The notes below the pieces were generated by a model. It was not told where the DNA came from. It was given only the letters and a program-made list of their open reading frames with translations, and did not search any database. A stretch of DNA of 31,454 nt from a virus. Positions 6,883 to 13,377 of this stretch are shown piece by piece. The stretch is taken from positions 1 to 31,454 of the IMG/VR virus record IMGVR_UViG_3300020469_000161, one strand, 5' to 3'. The stretch's first letter is position 1. Every line of letters starts with the position of its first letter. Made by a program: the position numbers and the translations under genes.

Positions 6883-7680
6883 ATGTCGATACCTAATATA
6901 GGTGTTGGTCAAGTACAAACTATCGGAACTACACAGATTTGGTTACCACATCCTGTACTGACCGATCAACCTATTCAAGCAATACCTATCTATGGACCTG
7001 TAACAAGTCCTGATATGATTGGTGTGCCTATTATTGATATGCCTGGGTGTGTAGAAGCACATGAGCAGAACAGTAATAGTATAATGAAAAATAAAGAACT
7101 AGAGAAAGATGATCCTGATGGTGTCTTGGTGTTTTGTGATGCAGGATATCCAACTTACGATGCTATGGATTATACTCCAGAGAATTTAATCATTACGAGA
7201 GAAGAAGAAATACCACCTGTAGCACCACCACCAGAAGTTGACCCACCTGAGGTTCCCCCTACTGGTGATCTTGGAGGAGAAGTACCTTGCCCAGGTCCTG
7301 CCAACTTAAGAGTTGGTGACTTAACACAGGCAGGTGATGAGAAAGTTATAGGTCATGAACTGAGTCAAGATGGTAAGATCTGTGTGACATTGTATGAACC
7401 CACTACACCTGCTGAAAAATTTCTACCCTCTGTAAATCAGTCCACAACTACAGTGGCAATAGCAGTCCTCGCAACTGCAGGTGCTGCTGCCACACCATTA
7501 TTATTGAGAGTTATAAAACCAGTCATAAAAAAACTAACCTCTTTCATACAAAAGAAGTTAGGAAAAAAACCATATAAACCATCTCGTAAAGAGATAGCGA
7601 CTAATCGATTACGCCAACAGAAAGGTTTAAGTCCTTTAAACTTTGAGAAGATGTCGAAACATTCTTCAAAGAAACCTTAG
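6883..7680 (+). CDS. Large membrane-associated protein with proline-rich linker
   Basis: A 265-residue protein starting right after the preceding stop. The N-terminal half is rich in Pro and Ile (IGVGQVQTIGTTQIWLPHP) without a signal peptide. A proline-rich linker (PPVAPPPEVDPPEVPP, about residues 113-129) separates it from a second region with Cys (GGEVPCPGPANLRVGDL). A hydrophobic segment (TTVAIAVLATAGAAATPLLL, about 190-210) is followed by a strongly basic tail (KPVIKKLTSFIQKKLGKKPYK), which suggests a C-terminal anchor. It could be a virion or membrane protein; I cannot name a family. Its last 80 nt overlap the 3' end of a gene on the opposite strand. Confidence 0.65.
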   Translation: MSIPNIGVGQVQTIGTTQIWLPHPVLTDQPIQAIPIYGPVTSPDMIGVPIIDMPGCVEAHEQNSNSIMKNKELEKDDPDGVLVFCDAGYPTYDAMDYTPENLIITREEEIPPVAPPPEVDPPEVPPTGDLGGEVPCPGPANLRVGDLTQAGDEKVIGHELSQDGKICVTLYEPTTPAEKFLPSVNQSTTTVAIAVLATAGAAATPLLLRVIKPVIKKLTSFIQKKLGKKPYKPSRKEIATNRLRQQKGLSPLNFEKMSKHSSKKP

Positions 7681-8323
7681 ATGAAATCTCATGATTGTGA
7701 GGAGTTATAGCATTCTTACCTTTAACTACTACGTCAGCACATATAGCATAGTAAGGAGATTTTGGATGGAATGATATACCCTCTTTGAGTAAAGTTCCAC
7801 AGTTCTTTAATCTCGCGATCTCAAAATCTAATCTTTTATTTGCAATCGTTTGTTCTTGTAATTTTATCTGTGTTTCTACTGCTTGCTTACACTGCTCTTG
7901 TGCTTTTTTGTCTAGTGGTTTAGACCATGTAGCACTGACACCTAGACTTAGGTTATAGTTATCTTTTTGTCCTGTACGGTTTGGAGTGTAATATAATATC
8001 TGCCCTGGATTATCTGGTACACCATCATCGTCAGCATCAATCATGTTGTACACTGGCGAATCCCAATAGTCTTCCCATGGTTTTTGTGCTGATGCTGTTC
8101 CTGTGGCGTATGGCGTAATGTTGAGTGTAGCACCCTGACACTGTATACCACCACCGTATGTGTTTGTTATATATGGACCTTGTAAAACTTGTATTGCCTG
8201 ATTGGTAACTGAGCCACTACTATTCGCGATGGGACTAGCGGTTGCACTCACACCTCCTACATCTGATGCATGTACAGGGATTACACTTACACTTGCTGCA
8301 AATAATAGACATAACTGTTTTAT
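7601..8323 (-). CDS. Secreted protein with signal peptide, apparent AUA start
   Basis: The frame is open back to 8485, but the part upstream of 8323 only shadows the neighbouring gene. Read from the ATA at 8323, the protein is 240 residues and begins as a textbook signal peptide (KQLCLLFAASVSVIPVHA, cleavage before SD). No ATG, GTG or TTG lies in frame near this point; the next Met is far inside. The ATA overlaps the upstream stop as ATAA, in the place where ATGA normally occurs. The mature part has Gly/Asn-rich segments, an acidic DADDDGVPDNPG loop resembling calcium-binding repeats, and a helical region (AQEQCKQAVETQIKLQEQTI) with several Cys. A periplasmic or surface location is likely; function unknown. 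The 3' end overlaps the + strand gene by 80 nt. Confidence 0.68.
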   Translation of the reverse strand: MKQLCLLFAASVSVIPVHASDVGGVSATASPIANSSGSVTNQAIQVLQGPYITNTYGGGIQCQGATLNITPYATGTASAQKPWEDYWDSPVYNMIDADDDGVPDNPGQILYYTPNRTGQKDNYNLSLGVSATWSKPLDKKAQEQCKQAVETQIKLQEQTIANKRLDFEIARLKNCGTLLKEGISFHPKSPYYAICADVVVKGKNAITPHNHEISSKVSLKNVSTSSQSLKDLNLSVGVID

Positions 8324-8778
8324 TGACTGAAAATTGAGGTTGTATCGGTTACCGAAGTAACGTTTGTTGTCCGATTTATTATCGTGTGATTTGAAAGACC
8401 TGGGGCTTGATACGTCTCGCTGAACTGAAACGCTGCTCCTGGTGTTGTTTGTGTGAAGGTGGGTTTTGTCCCTACTCCAGTCCATGTCGAAGTCACTCCA
8501 TTAATAGTAACGTTGGTATCAGTAGTACTCGGTGAGAGGTTACCAGAAGCGGTAACTCCTGAGCCTGTTACAGAAAATTGATACCCTGTGTTGTAGTCCA
8601 TCGAAGAAATTGTCTCTGTCACTGTGGAAGTCGTTTCCGTGTGAGACGTCATGGATCCCTGTTGGAAATTTGGCACCACGGGGACCGCTAGTGCAGGTAC
8701 AGCACTTGTCATAGCAATAGCCGCACCTAGTACAGATATCTTCTTGGTTATTATATGTATACGGTTCACCAAAGTCAT
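8320..8778 (-). CDS. Secreted Thr/Ser-rich protein
   Basis: A 152-residue protein with a basic N-terminus (MTLVNRIHIITKK), a hydrophobic core (ISVLGAAIAMTSAVPALA) and a likely signal peptidase site after ALA. The mature part is dominated by Thr, Ser, Gly and Val with few charges (SHTETTSTVTETISSMDYNT) and shows beta-strand-like alternation. There are no Cys residues. The start at 8778 is preceded by AGGTTGAAAG, a modest SD. It lies 12 nt after the preceding minus-strand gene, and its stop overlaps the apparent AUA start of the next gene by 3 nt. Composition suggests an extracellular beta-rich or fibre-like protein; no family recognised. Confidence 0.65.
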   Translation of the reverse strand: MTLVNRIHIITKKISVLGAAIAMTSAVPALAVPVVPNFQQGSMTSHTETTSTVTETISSMDYNTGYQFSVTGSGVTASGNLSPSTTDTNVTINGVTSTWTGVGTKPTFTQTTPGAAFQFSETYQAPGLSNHTIINRTTNVTSVTDTTSIFSQ

Positions 8779-8790
8779 CTTTCAACCTAA

Positions 8791-9309
8791 TTAAAACGCA
8801 GTAACCTCTGTTACGAACTGACCTGTTGTGTTTGTACCTATGTTACCTGTACCTGTTAGAGTAATCGCATGAGCACTAGTTATAGTACCTGGTGCATTAG
8901 CAGAAGTGTTTTGAGTTCCTGCATTCGTTACTGAAACACTACCGAAGTCTAGGTATTCAGATCCTGTTCCACCTATGTCACCTTGTGTCCATGACTGAGC
9001 AAAGGCGAATGATCCAGTTCCATTGGTTGTTCCTTGAGTTCCTGCGACTGTACCGACTGTTCCAACACCAGTTGTTCCACTGTAAGTGTTGACACCTAAT
9101 CCACCAGTTGTTGCACTTGATGCACCTGCTGCTGTATGTTCTGTCGTTACGTTAGTTCCAGATATAGAGTATGAGTTACCTATTCTTGAATATGTTGCCA
9201 TCTGAGAGTCCACGGTATGCTGTAAACTTGATTGATGTCTTATCGATAAGTTAGCCATAGCAGGGGAACTCACTCCTGCTAATAATAATATGGCGAATAA
9301 TTTTTTCAT
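8791..9309 (-). CDS. Secreted Gly/Thr-rich low-complexity protein
   Basis: The first gene of the minus-strand block. With the ATG at 9309 it is 172 residues; a GTG at 9318 would add three. The start gives a classic signal peptide (MKKLFAILLLAGVSSPAMA, cleavage before N). The mature protein is mostly Gly, Thr, Ser, Ala and Asn (TGVGTVGTVAGTQGTTNGTG), with short tandem GT-type repeats, and ends in an aromatic residue (FVTEVTAF), a feature common in outer-membrane beta proteins though not diagnostic. No SD is seen. It diverges from hsp20 across a 151-nt region. The composition and export signal link it to the two genes downstream. Function unknown. Confidence 0.68.
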   Translation of the reverse strand: MKKLFAILLLAGVSSPAMANLSIRHQSSLQHTVDSQMATYSRIGNSYSISGTNVTTEHTAAGASSATTGGLGVNTYSGTTGVGTVGTVAGTQGTTNGTGSFAFAQSWTQGDIGGTGSEYLDFGSVSVTNAGTQNTSANAPGTITSAHAITLTGTGNIGTNTTGQFVTEVTAF

Positions 9310-9398
9310 GTTATACACACTATGATATACATCTATATATGTTCTGCATTCTCTACATTTATGTTCGGCATGTTACATATACCTAGTCTGGAATACAT

Positions 9399-9408
9399 GG
9401 TTAAATAG
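9399..9408 (+). promoter_or_regulatory. Possible T4-late-like promoter box upstream of hsp20
   Basis: GGTTAAATAG resembles the TATAAATA late -10 element of T4-like phages, and the same TAAATAGTA string precedes the Ig-like virion gene at 27341. It lies about 55 nt before the hsp20 ATG. There is no recognisable -35 box, as expected for late promoters. The match is short, so this is tentative. Confidence 0.35.
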
Positions 9409-9411
9409 TAG

Positions 9412-9428
9412 TGTCGCCTTCGGGGACA
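9412..9428 (+). other. UUCG-capped hairpin in the hsp20 leader
   Basis: The transcript would fold TGTC, a bulged G, CC, the tetraloop TTCG, GG, then GACA. This gives a 6-bp stem closed by a very stable C(UUCG)G loop, 33 nt before the hsp20 start and not followed by a T-run. It is therefore not a terminator; a stabilising or regulatory 5' hairpin is more likely. Confidence 0.45.
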
Positions 9429-9460
9429 AAAACTAAACACTCGCTTATTAAAGGAGAACT

Positions 9461-9907
9461 ATGACTAACCTAACACGTTGGACATCTAAGGATGTCGATG
9501 CAATTTTTAACGCAGCAAACAGATACAGTATTGGATATGACGATCTATTCGACAGATTCCATGCATATGGTACAGGAACACCAAAAGGACAATACCCTCC
9601 ATATAATATTGTCAAAGAGTCCTCAGAGAAATGGAGACTGGAACTAGCACTAGCAGGATGGTCTAAGGATGACATAGAAGTATCAACTGAACAGAATGTG
9701 ATACTGATTAAATCTAAGGATCAAGAGAAGGCAGACACCACTGAATATGTACACCAAGGTGTAGCAGCAAGATCTTTTGCTAGAGGATTCAACCTATCAG
9801 ATGATGTAGAGATTGGAGAAGTAACCTTTGTTAATGGAATGCTAACAATAGAGTTACAAAAGGTAATCCCAGAACATCAGAAAAGACGAGTCTATGACAT
9901 AGGTTAA
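9461..9907 (+). CDS. hsp20: Small heat-shock protein (Hsp20/alpha-crystallin)
   Basis: A 148-residue ATP-independent chaperone that holds unfolding proteins. The alpha-crystallin domain covers roughly residues 43-135: YPPYNIVKESSEKWRLELAL opens it, AGWSKDDIEVSTEQNVILIK forms the central strands, and the signature ARSFARGFNLSDDVE plus FVNGMLTIELQK closes it. The C-terminal tail (IPEHQKRRVYDIG) carries only a weak version of the usual I-x-I element. T4-like cyanophages regularly carry an Hsp20 of this size. The start is supported by AAGGAG at 9451-9456. The gene stands alone between a divergent block and a terminator, with its own leader hairpin and possible late promoter, so it is probably separately controlled. 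Confidence 0.93.
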   Translation: MTNLTRWTSKDVDAIFNAANRYSIGYDDLFDRFHAYGTGTPKGQYPPYNIVKESSEKWRLELALAGWSKDDIEVSTEQNVILIKSKDQEKADTTEYVHQGVAARSFARGFNLSDDVEIGEVTFVNGMLTIELQKVIPEHQKRRVYDIG

Positions 9908-9920
9908 CAGGAACTTATTC

Positions 9921-9949
9921 AGACCTCTACATAGTAGGGGTCTTTTTTC
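9921..9949 (+). terminator. Rho-independent terminator after hsp20
   Basis: A 10-bp stem (AGACCTCTAC 9921-9930 with GTAGGGGTCT 9934-9943, one G-T pair) with a 3-nt loop runs into six T residues at 9943-9948. It lies 14 nt past the hsp20 stop. Confidence 0.85.
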
Positions 9950-9953
9950 TGTA

Positions 9954-10094
9954 ATGAATTTACTCAAGCATCCGTTGTTTCAAATCAACATGATATTAGT
10001 GTGTTCTCTTGTGTTCATAGAGGTATTACACATCACCTATCACAAAACAGCACCACCTTGTCCTGCACCAACGTTGACAGATGATGATTGGTAG
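9954..10094 (+). CDS. 46-residue membrane-anchored peptide with Pro-Cys-Pro tail
   Basis: A short open frame fills the gap between the hsp20 terminator and the next promoter. It encodes a hydrophobic N-terminal segment (LFQINMILVCSLVFIEVL, about residues 8-25) followed by HITYHKTAPPCPAPTLTDDD and a final Trp. The first codon lies 5 nt after the hsp20 terminator, and the stop codon touches the hairpin of the next terminator, which fits a real translated unit. The C-terminal PPCPAP resembles the end of the 29-residue peptide at 17727 (PPPPSCPA). No SD is visible and the upstream promoter is unclear, so expression is uncertain. Confidence 0.5.
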   Translation: MNLLKHPLFQINMILVCSLVFIEVLHITYHKTAPPCPAPTLTDDDW

Positions 10095-10119
10095 AGAGTG
10101 CTTGACACCCTCCTTTTTT
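10094..10119 (+). terminator. Terminator hairpin fused to promoter (second copy)
   Basis: GAGAGTG (10094-10100) pairs with CACCCTC (10106-10112) around the loop CTTGA, with one A-C mismatch, and is followed by six T residues (10114-10119). It is nearly identical to the element at 924-949, including the -35 box inside the hairpin. The imperfect stem may terminate less efficiently. Confidence 0.65.
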
Positions 10120-10129
10120 ATGGTATAAT
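10102..10129 (+). promoter_or_regulatory. Near-consensus sigma70 promoter with extended -10 (second copy)
   Basis: TTGACA (10102-10107), a 16-nt spacer, TG at 10121-10122 and TATAAT (10124-10129) repeat the 932-959 promoter almost base for base. Transcription would begin near 10136, 15 nt before the first Sm-like gene, and would serve the gp43 operon. Confidence 0.85.
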
Positions 10130-10150
10130 AGAAGAGTTCCTATTCAACAT

Positions 10151-10609
10151 ATGAGTATAAGAATCGTAAGAACTAGAAACGGTGAAGATATCATCGCTGA
10201 CTTGTTTGAAGTTACGACAAAAGAAAAACCAAAAGATGTAGTCGCTTTCCAACTACGTTATCCTTATAGCGTATGGTTAGAGAATGCTCCAGAACCTCAG
10301 TTATTATCTGAGAATGATTCTGGTGAAGTTATAACTAAGAACAGTAACCCAGAGATTCGTTTTGAACCTTGGGCACCACTAGCAAAAGATCGTAGCATTA
10401 TGCTGAAACTTGAAGAGGTTATCAGTGCATACGAAACCTACCCTGAGGTAGAAGCAAAGTACACTAAAATTATGGAGGCAGAAAGTGGAAGAGGAAATGA
10501 TGCAACAGGAGCTTCGTTTGATCCTCCTCAAGGAGCGCAACGAGTTCCTGTTGGGAAAGATAACGGAGATGGACGAGGAACCATCGATACTAATAGAGAA
10601 CTGTTATGA
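10151..10609 (+). CDS. Sm-like phage protein, long form
   Basis: A 152-residue protein, first in the gp43 operon. The N-terminus (IRIVRTRNGEDIIADLFEVT) has the strand-turn-strand pattern with NG/GE seen in Sm-like domains, followed by VVAFQLRYPYSVWLEN. The segment RFEPWAPLAKDRSIMLKLEE and the stretch ending VEAKYTKIME match, in layout, the pattern P-x-x-P, hydrophobic strand, E-x-Y-x-K shared by many marine phage proteins and by the gene just downstream. The last 43 residues (from about EAESGRGNDATG) are Gly/Asp-rich and probably disordered; they are encoded in DNA that also codes for the next protein in another frame. RNA binding is suggested by the fold family only; I am not certain of the fold. 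Confidence 0.68.
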   Translation: MSIRIVRTRNGEDIIADLFEVTTKEKPKDVVAFQLRYPYSVWLENAPEPQLLSENDSGEVITKNSNPEIRFEPWAPLAKDRSIMLKLEEVISAYETYPEVEAKYTKIMEAESGRGNDATGASFDPPQGAQRVPVGKDNGDGRGTIDTNRELL

Positions 10610-10742
10610 GATAAGAGGTGAGGACGAGTTAGTTCCTTTCCCTCCATATTCATCACAACGTGATTTGTTCTTGACAAGTGAAGCAATCTTTACTATACTA
10701 GAACCCAGTGCAAAATTTGTAGAGATCTACAACAAATTATAA
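10500..10742 (+). CDS. Sm-like phage protein, short paralogue overlapping its neighbour
   Basis: An 80-residue protein in a different frame from the preceding gene, which it overlaps by 110 nt. The sequence LRLILLKERNEFLLGKITEM, DEEPSILIENCYEI, then LVPFPPYSSQRDLFLTSEAI and FVEIYNKL has the same order of elements as the long Sm-like protein upstream, so its N-terminal part inside the overlap is needed for the fold. Possible starts are GTG 10485, ATG 10497 and ATG 10500; GAGG at 10491-10494 best fits 10500 with a 5-nt spacer. The stop shares one base with the gp43 start. Function unknown; a hetero-oligomer with its paralogue is plausible. Confidence 0.65.
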   Translation: MQQELRLILLKERNEFLLGKITEMDEEPSILIENCYEIRGEDELVPFPPYSSQRDLFLTSEAIFTILEPSAKFVEIYNKL

Positions 10743-13234
10743 TGAGTTCATTCTATACGAACATTCAACTTGCAGGAGATACAATCCTGTATAGAGGATA
10801 TGAAGATGGCGAACCAGTACAATATCGTGCTAACTTCTCTCCATCTTTATATGTTCTTTCAAAGAATCGTAAAGAAGTATGTTCAACTCTTGATGGTCGT
10901 CCAGTAGCACCTATACAGTTTCAAACTGCAAGGGAAGCAAGAGAGTTTATCAAAACCTATAATCAGGTTGAGAACTTTGAAGTCCATGGTTATGAAAGAT
11001 TTGTCTATCAGTATATTCGTAGAGAGTATCCAAATGAGGTTGACTATCGAATTGACCAGATGAAAATCTATGCACTTGATATTGAGGTGCAATGCGAGAA
11101 CGGATTCCCGAATGTAGAAGAAGCAGCAGAAGAAATGCTTTCTATCTCCATCAAAGATATGGTGACTAAGAAGTATATAAGTTGGGCAACTAGAGAGTGG
11201 GACGCACCTGATAATGTAGAAGCAAGAATCTTTTGGACAGAGAATGAACTACTAGAAGACTTCTTAAAATGGTGGGCACAGAACACTCCTGACATACTTA
11301 CAGGGTGGAATGTCAACCTTTACGACGTTCCGTACATTGCTCGTCGTGTAAATAGAGTGTTGGGGGAAAAATGGATGAAGAGTCTATCCCCATGGAACAG
11401 GGCAAATGAAAGGGAGGTTTATGTCCAAGGAAGGAAGAACTATGCTTATGACCTTAGTGGGATCAATATCCTTGACTATCTCGATCTTTATCGTAAGTTT
11501 ACTTATAGTAACCAAGAGTCATATCGTTTAGACCATATTGCTTTTGTCGAGTTAGGACAGAGAAAGGTTGACCATAGTGAGTATGAAAACTTCAAAGACT
11601 TCTATACGAAGGATTGGCAGAAGTTTATGGAGTACAACATTCAAGACGTTGAGTTGATTGACCGTCTTGAAGACAAGATGAAATTGCTAGAACTAGCAAT
11701 CACAATGGCATATGATGCCAAAGCAAATTTTGAAGATGTGTATTCACAGGTAAGAATGTGGGATACAATGATCTTCAACTATCTTGCTGACAAAAATATT
11801 GTACCACCCCCTCGTAGAGGTGGTATCAAAAAGGATGAGAAGTATGCAGGTGCTTATGTTAAAGAACCGATTCCAGGTAAGTATGATTGGGTTGTTAGTT
11901 TTGACCTTAACAGTCTATATCCCCACCTCATCATGCAGTATAATATATCCCCAGAGACACTCAGTGAAAAGAGACACCCAAAAGCAACTGTTGATAGAAT
12001 ACTTGAGAAACAGATCGAAATAAATAAGGACAAAACAGTATGTGCTAACGGTGCTCAGTATCGTAAGGATATACATGGGTTCTTGCCTGAGATGATGCAG
12101 ACAATCTATGATGAACGCACCATCTACAAGAAGAAGATGTTAGTTTCAAAACAGAAGTATGAAAAGCAACCAACCGAACAACTCAAAAGAGACATCTCAA
12201 AGTTCAACAACATCCAAATGGCAAGAAAGATTCAACTTAACTCTGCCTACGGTGCTATCGGGAACCAATACTTCAGGTATTACAATCTTACGAACGCTGA
12301 AGCGATCACACTCTCAGGACAAGTCTCAATCAGATGGATAGAGAACAAAATGAATGCGTTCTTAAACAAGACGCTAAAAACAAAGGAGACTGATTATGTT
12401 ATTGCTGCTGATACCGATTCCATTTATCTTAACCTCGGTCCTTTGGTCGAAGGTGTATACAAGGGAAGAGAGAAAACTGATGAAAGCGTTGTCAGGTTCC
12501 TTGATAAGATCTGTCAAGTGGAACTCGAACCTTTTATTTCGCGTTCTTACGAAGAACTGGCAGGGTACGTCAACGCATACGAACAAAAAATGGTAATGAA
12601 GCGAGAGAACATCGCTTCATCAGGTATATGGACAGCAAAGAAAAGATATATTCTAAACGTATGGGACAGTGAAGGTGTAAAATACGAGGAACCTAAACTA
12701 AAGATCATGGGTCTAGAGGCAGTTAAGTCATCTACACCTATGGCATGTCGTAATGCTATTCGTGAATGTCTTGAGGTTATTGTCAACAAAGATGAGAAAG
12801 AAGCACAGGCATTCATTAAAAAATTCAAGAACCAGTTCTCATCGTTACCTGTTGAAGATATCTCATTCCCTCGTGGGTGCAATGGGATAAATAAGTGGGC
12901 GAACCCGACAACAATCTATAGTAAAGGAACACCGATACATGTTAGAGGTGCTCTATTATACAACTTCTATAACAAGAAGCATAAACTAACACACAAGTAT
13001 CCTCTAATACAGGATGGTGAAAAGGTCAAGTTTGTTTATCTTAAGACACCAAACAGGATGAGTGAAAATGTTATCAGTTATCTGAACACTTTCCCTAAAG
13101 AGTTTGAACTTAACAAACACATTGACTATGACTTACAGTTCACAAAAACTTTCTTAGATCCTATAAAAGTTATACTTGATACGATTGGTTGGCAACCCGA
13201 AAAAGTAGCATCATTGGAGTTTTTATTTACATGA
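10742..13234 (+). CDS. gp43: Family B DNA polymerase
   Basis: The replicative polymerase with 3'-5' proofreading, 830 residues against 898 in T4. Exonuclease motifs are LDIEV at about residue 112 (ExoI), TGWNVNLYDVPYI (ExoII) and YNIQDVELIDRL (ExoIII). Polymerase motifs are SFDLNSLYPHLI near residue 387 (motif A), KIQLNSAYGAIG near 496 (motif B) and AADTDSIYLNL near 555 (motif C, catalytic aspartates). All are intact and there is no intron or inserted domain. The C-terminus ends ASLEFLFT, matching the C-terminal clamp-binding tail of T4 gp43 (SLDFLFG-like), so it should bind gp45. It overlaps the preceding gene by 1 nt and the next by 4 nt. Confidence 0.97.
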   Translation: MSSFYTNIQLAGDTILYRGYEDGEPVQYRANFSPSLYVLSKNRKEVCSTLDGRPVAPIQFQTAREAREFIKTYNQVENFEVHGYERFVYQYIRREYPNEVDYRIDQMKIYALDIEVQCENGFPNVEEAAEEMLSISIKDMVTKKYISWATREWDAPDNVEARIFWTENELLEDFLKWWAQNTPDILTGWNVNLYDVPYIARRVNRVLGEKWMKSLSPWNRANEREVYVQGRKNYAYDLSGINILDYLDLYRKFTYSNQESYRLDHIAFVELGQRKVDHSEYENFKDFYTKDWQKFMEYNIQDVELIDRLEDKMKLLELAITMAYDAKANFEDVYSQVRMWDTMIFNYLADKNIVPPPRRGGIKKDEKYAGAYVKEPIPGKYDWVVSFDLNSLYPHLIMQYNISPETLSEKRHPKATVDRILEKQIEINKDKTVCANGAQYRKDIHGFLPEMMQTIYDERTIYKKKMLVSKQKYEKQPTEQLKRDISKFNNIQMARKIQLNSAYGAIGNQYFRYYNLTNAEAITLSGQVSIRWIENKMNAFLNKTLKTKETDYVIAADTDSIYLNLGPLVEGVYKGREKTDESVVRFLDKICQVELEPFISRSYEELAGYVNAYEQKMVMKRENIASSGIWTAKKRYILNVWDSEGVKYEEPKLKIMGLEAVKSSTPMACRNAIRECLEVIVNKDEKEAQAFIKKFKNQFSSLPVEDISFPRGCNGINKWANPTTIYSKGTPIHVRGALLYNFYNKKHKLTHKYPLIQDGEKVKFVYLKTPNRMSENVISYLNTFPKEFELNKHIDYDLQFTKTFLDPIKVILDTIGWQPEKVASLEFLFT

Positions 13235-13377
13235 AATATGTTGTTGAGTATCAAAAAGCATTTGGTATACCAGACAAAAGAGAGCAAGTCTTTGACGATG
13301 AGTCAGAAGCAAAATGGTTTGAACGTGCCATGAAACGTACTAATTTTATTACTAAACTTACGGAGGTAAATGAGTGA
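13231..13377 (+). CDS. 48-residue hypothetical protein between gp43 and uvsX
   Basis: A small protein beginning [20 protein letters not shown] and containing an acidic-basic helix ([18 protein letters not shown]). The ATG at 13231 overlaps the gp43 stop as ATGA, and the stop overlaps the uvsX start as GTGA, so it is tightly coupled on both sides. The frame is open further upstream, but those codons are inside gp43. No family is recognised; no membrane segment is present. Confidence 0.65.
   Translation: MKYVVEYQKAFGIPDKREQVFDDESEAKWFERAMKRTNFITKLTEVNE

Noticed and set aside
8324-8485. N-terminal extension of the third minus-strand secreted protein from an ATG at 8485
   Set aside because: The extra 54 residues are a shadow of the overlapping Thr/Ser-rich gene in another frame and would place the signal peptide internally.
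11784-12023. Small + strand frames inside gp43, gp41 and the ligase-like gene
   Set aside because: Shadows of the main frames: Leu/Ser-rich translations without start signals or recognisable motifs.
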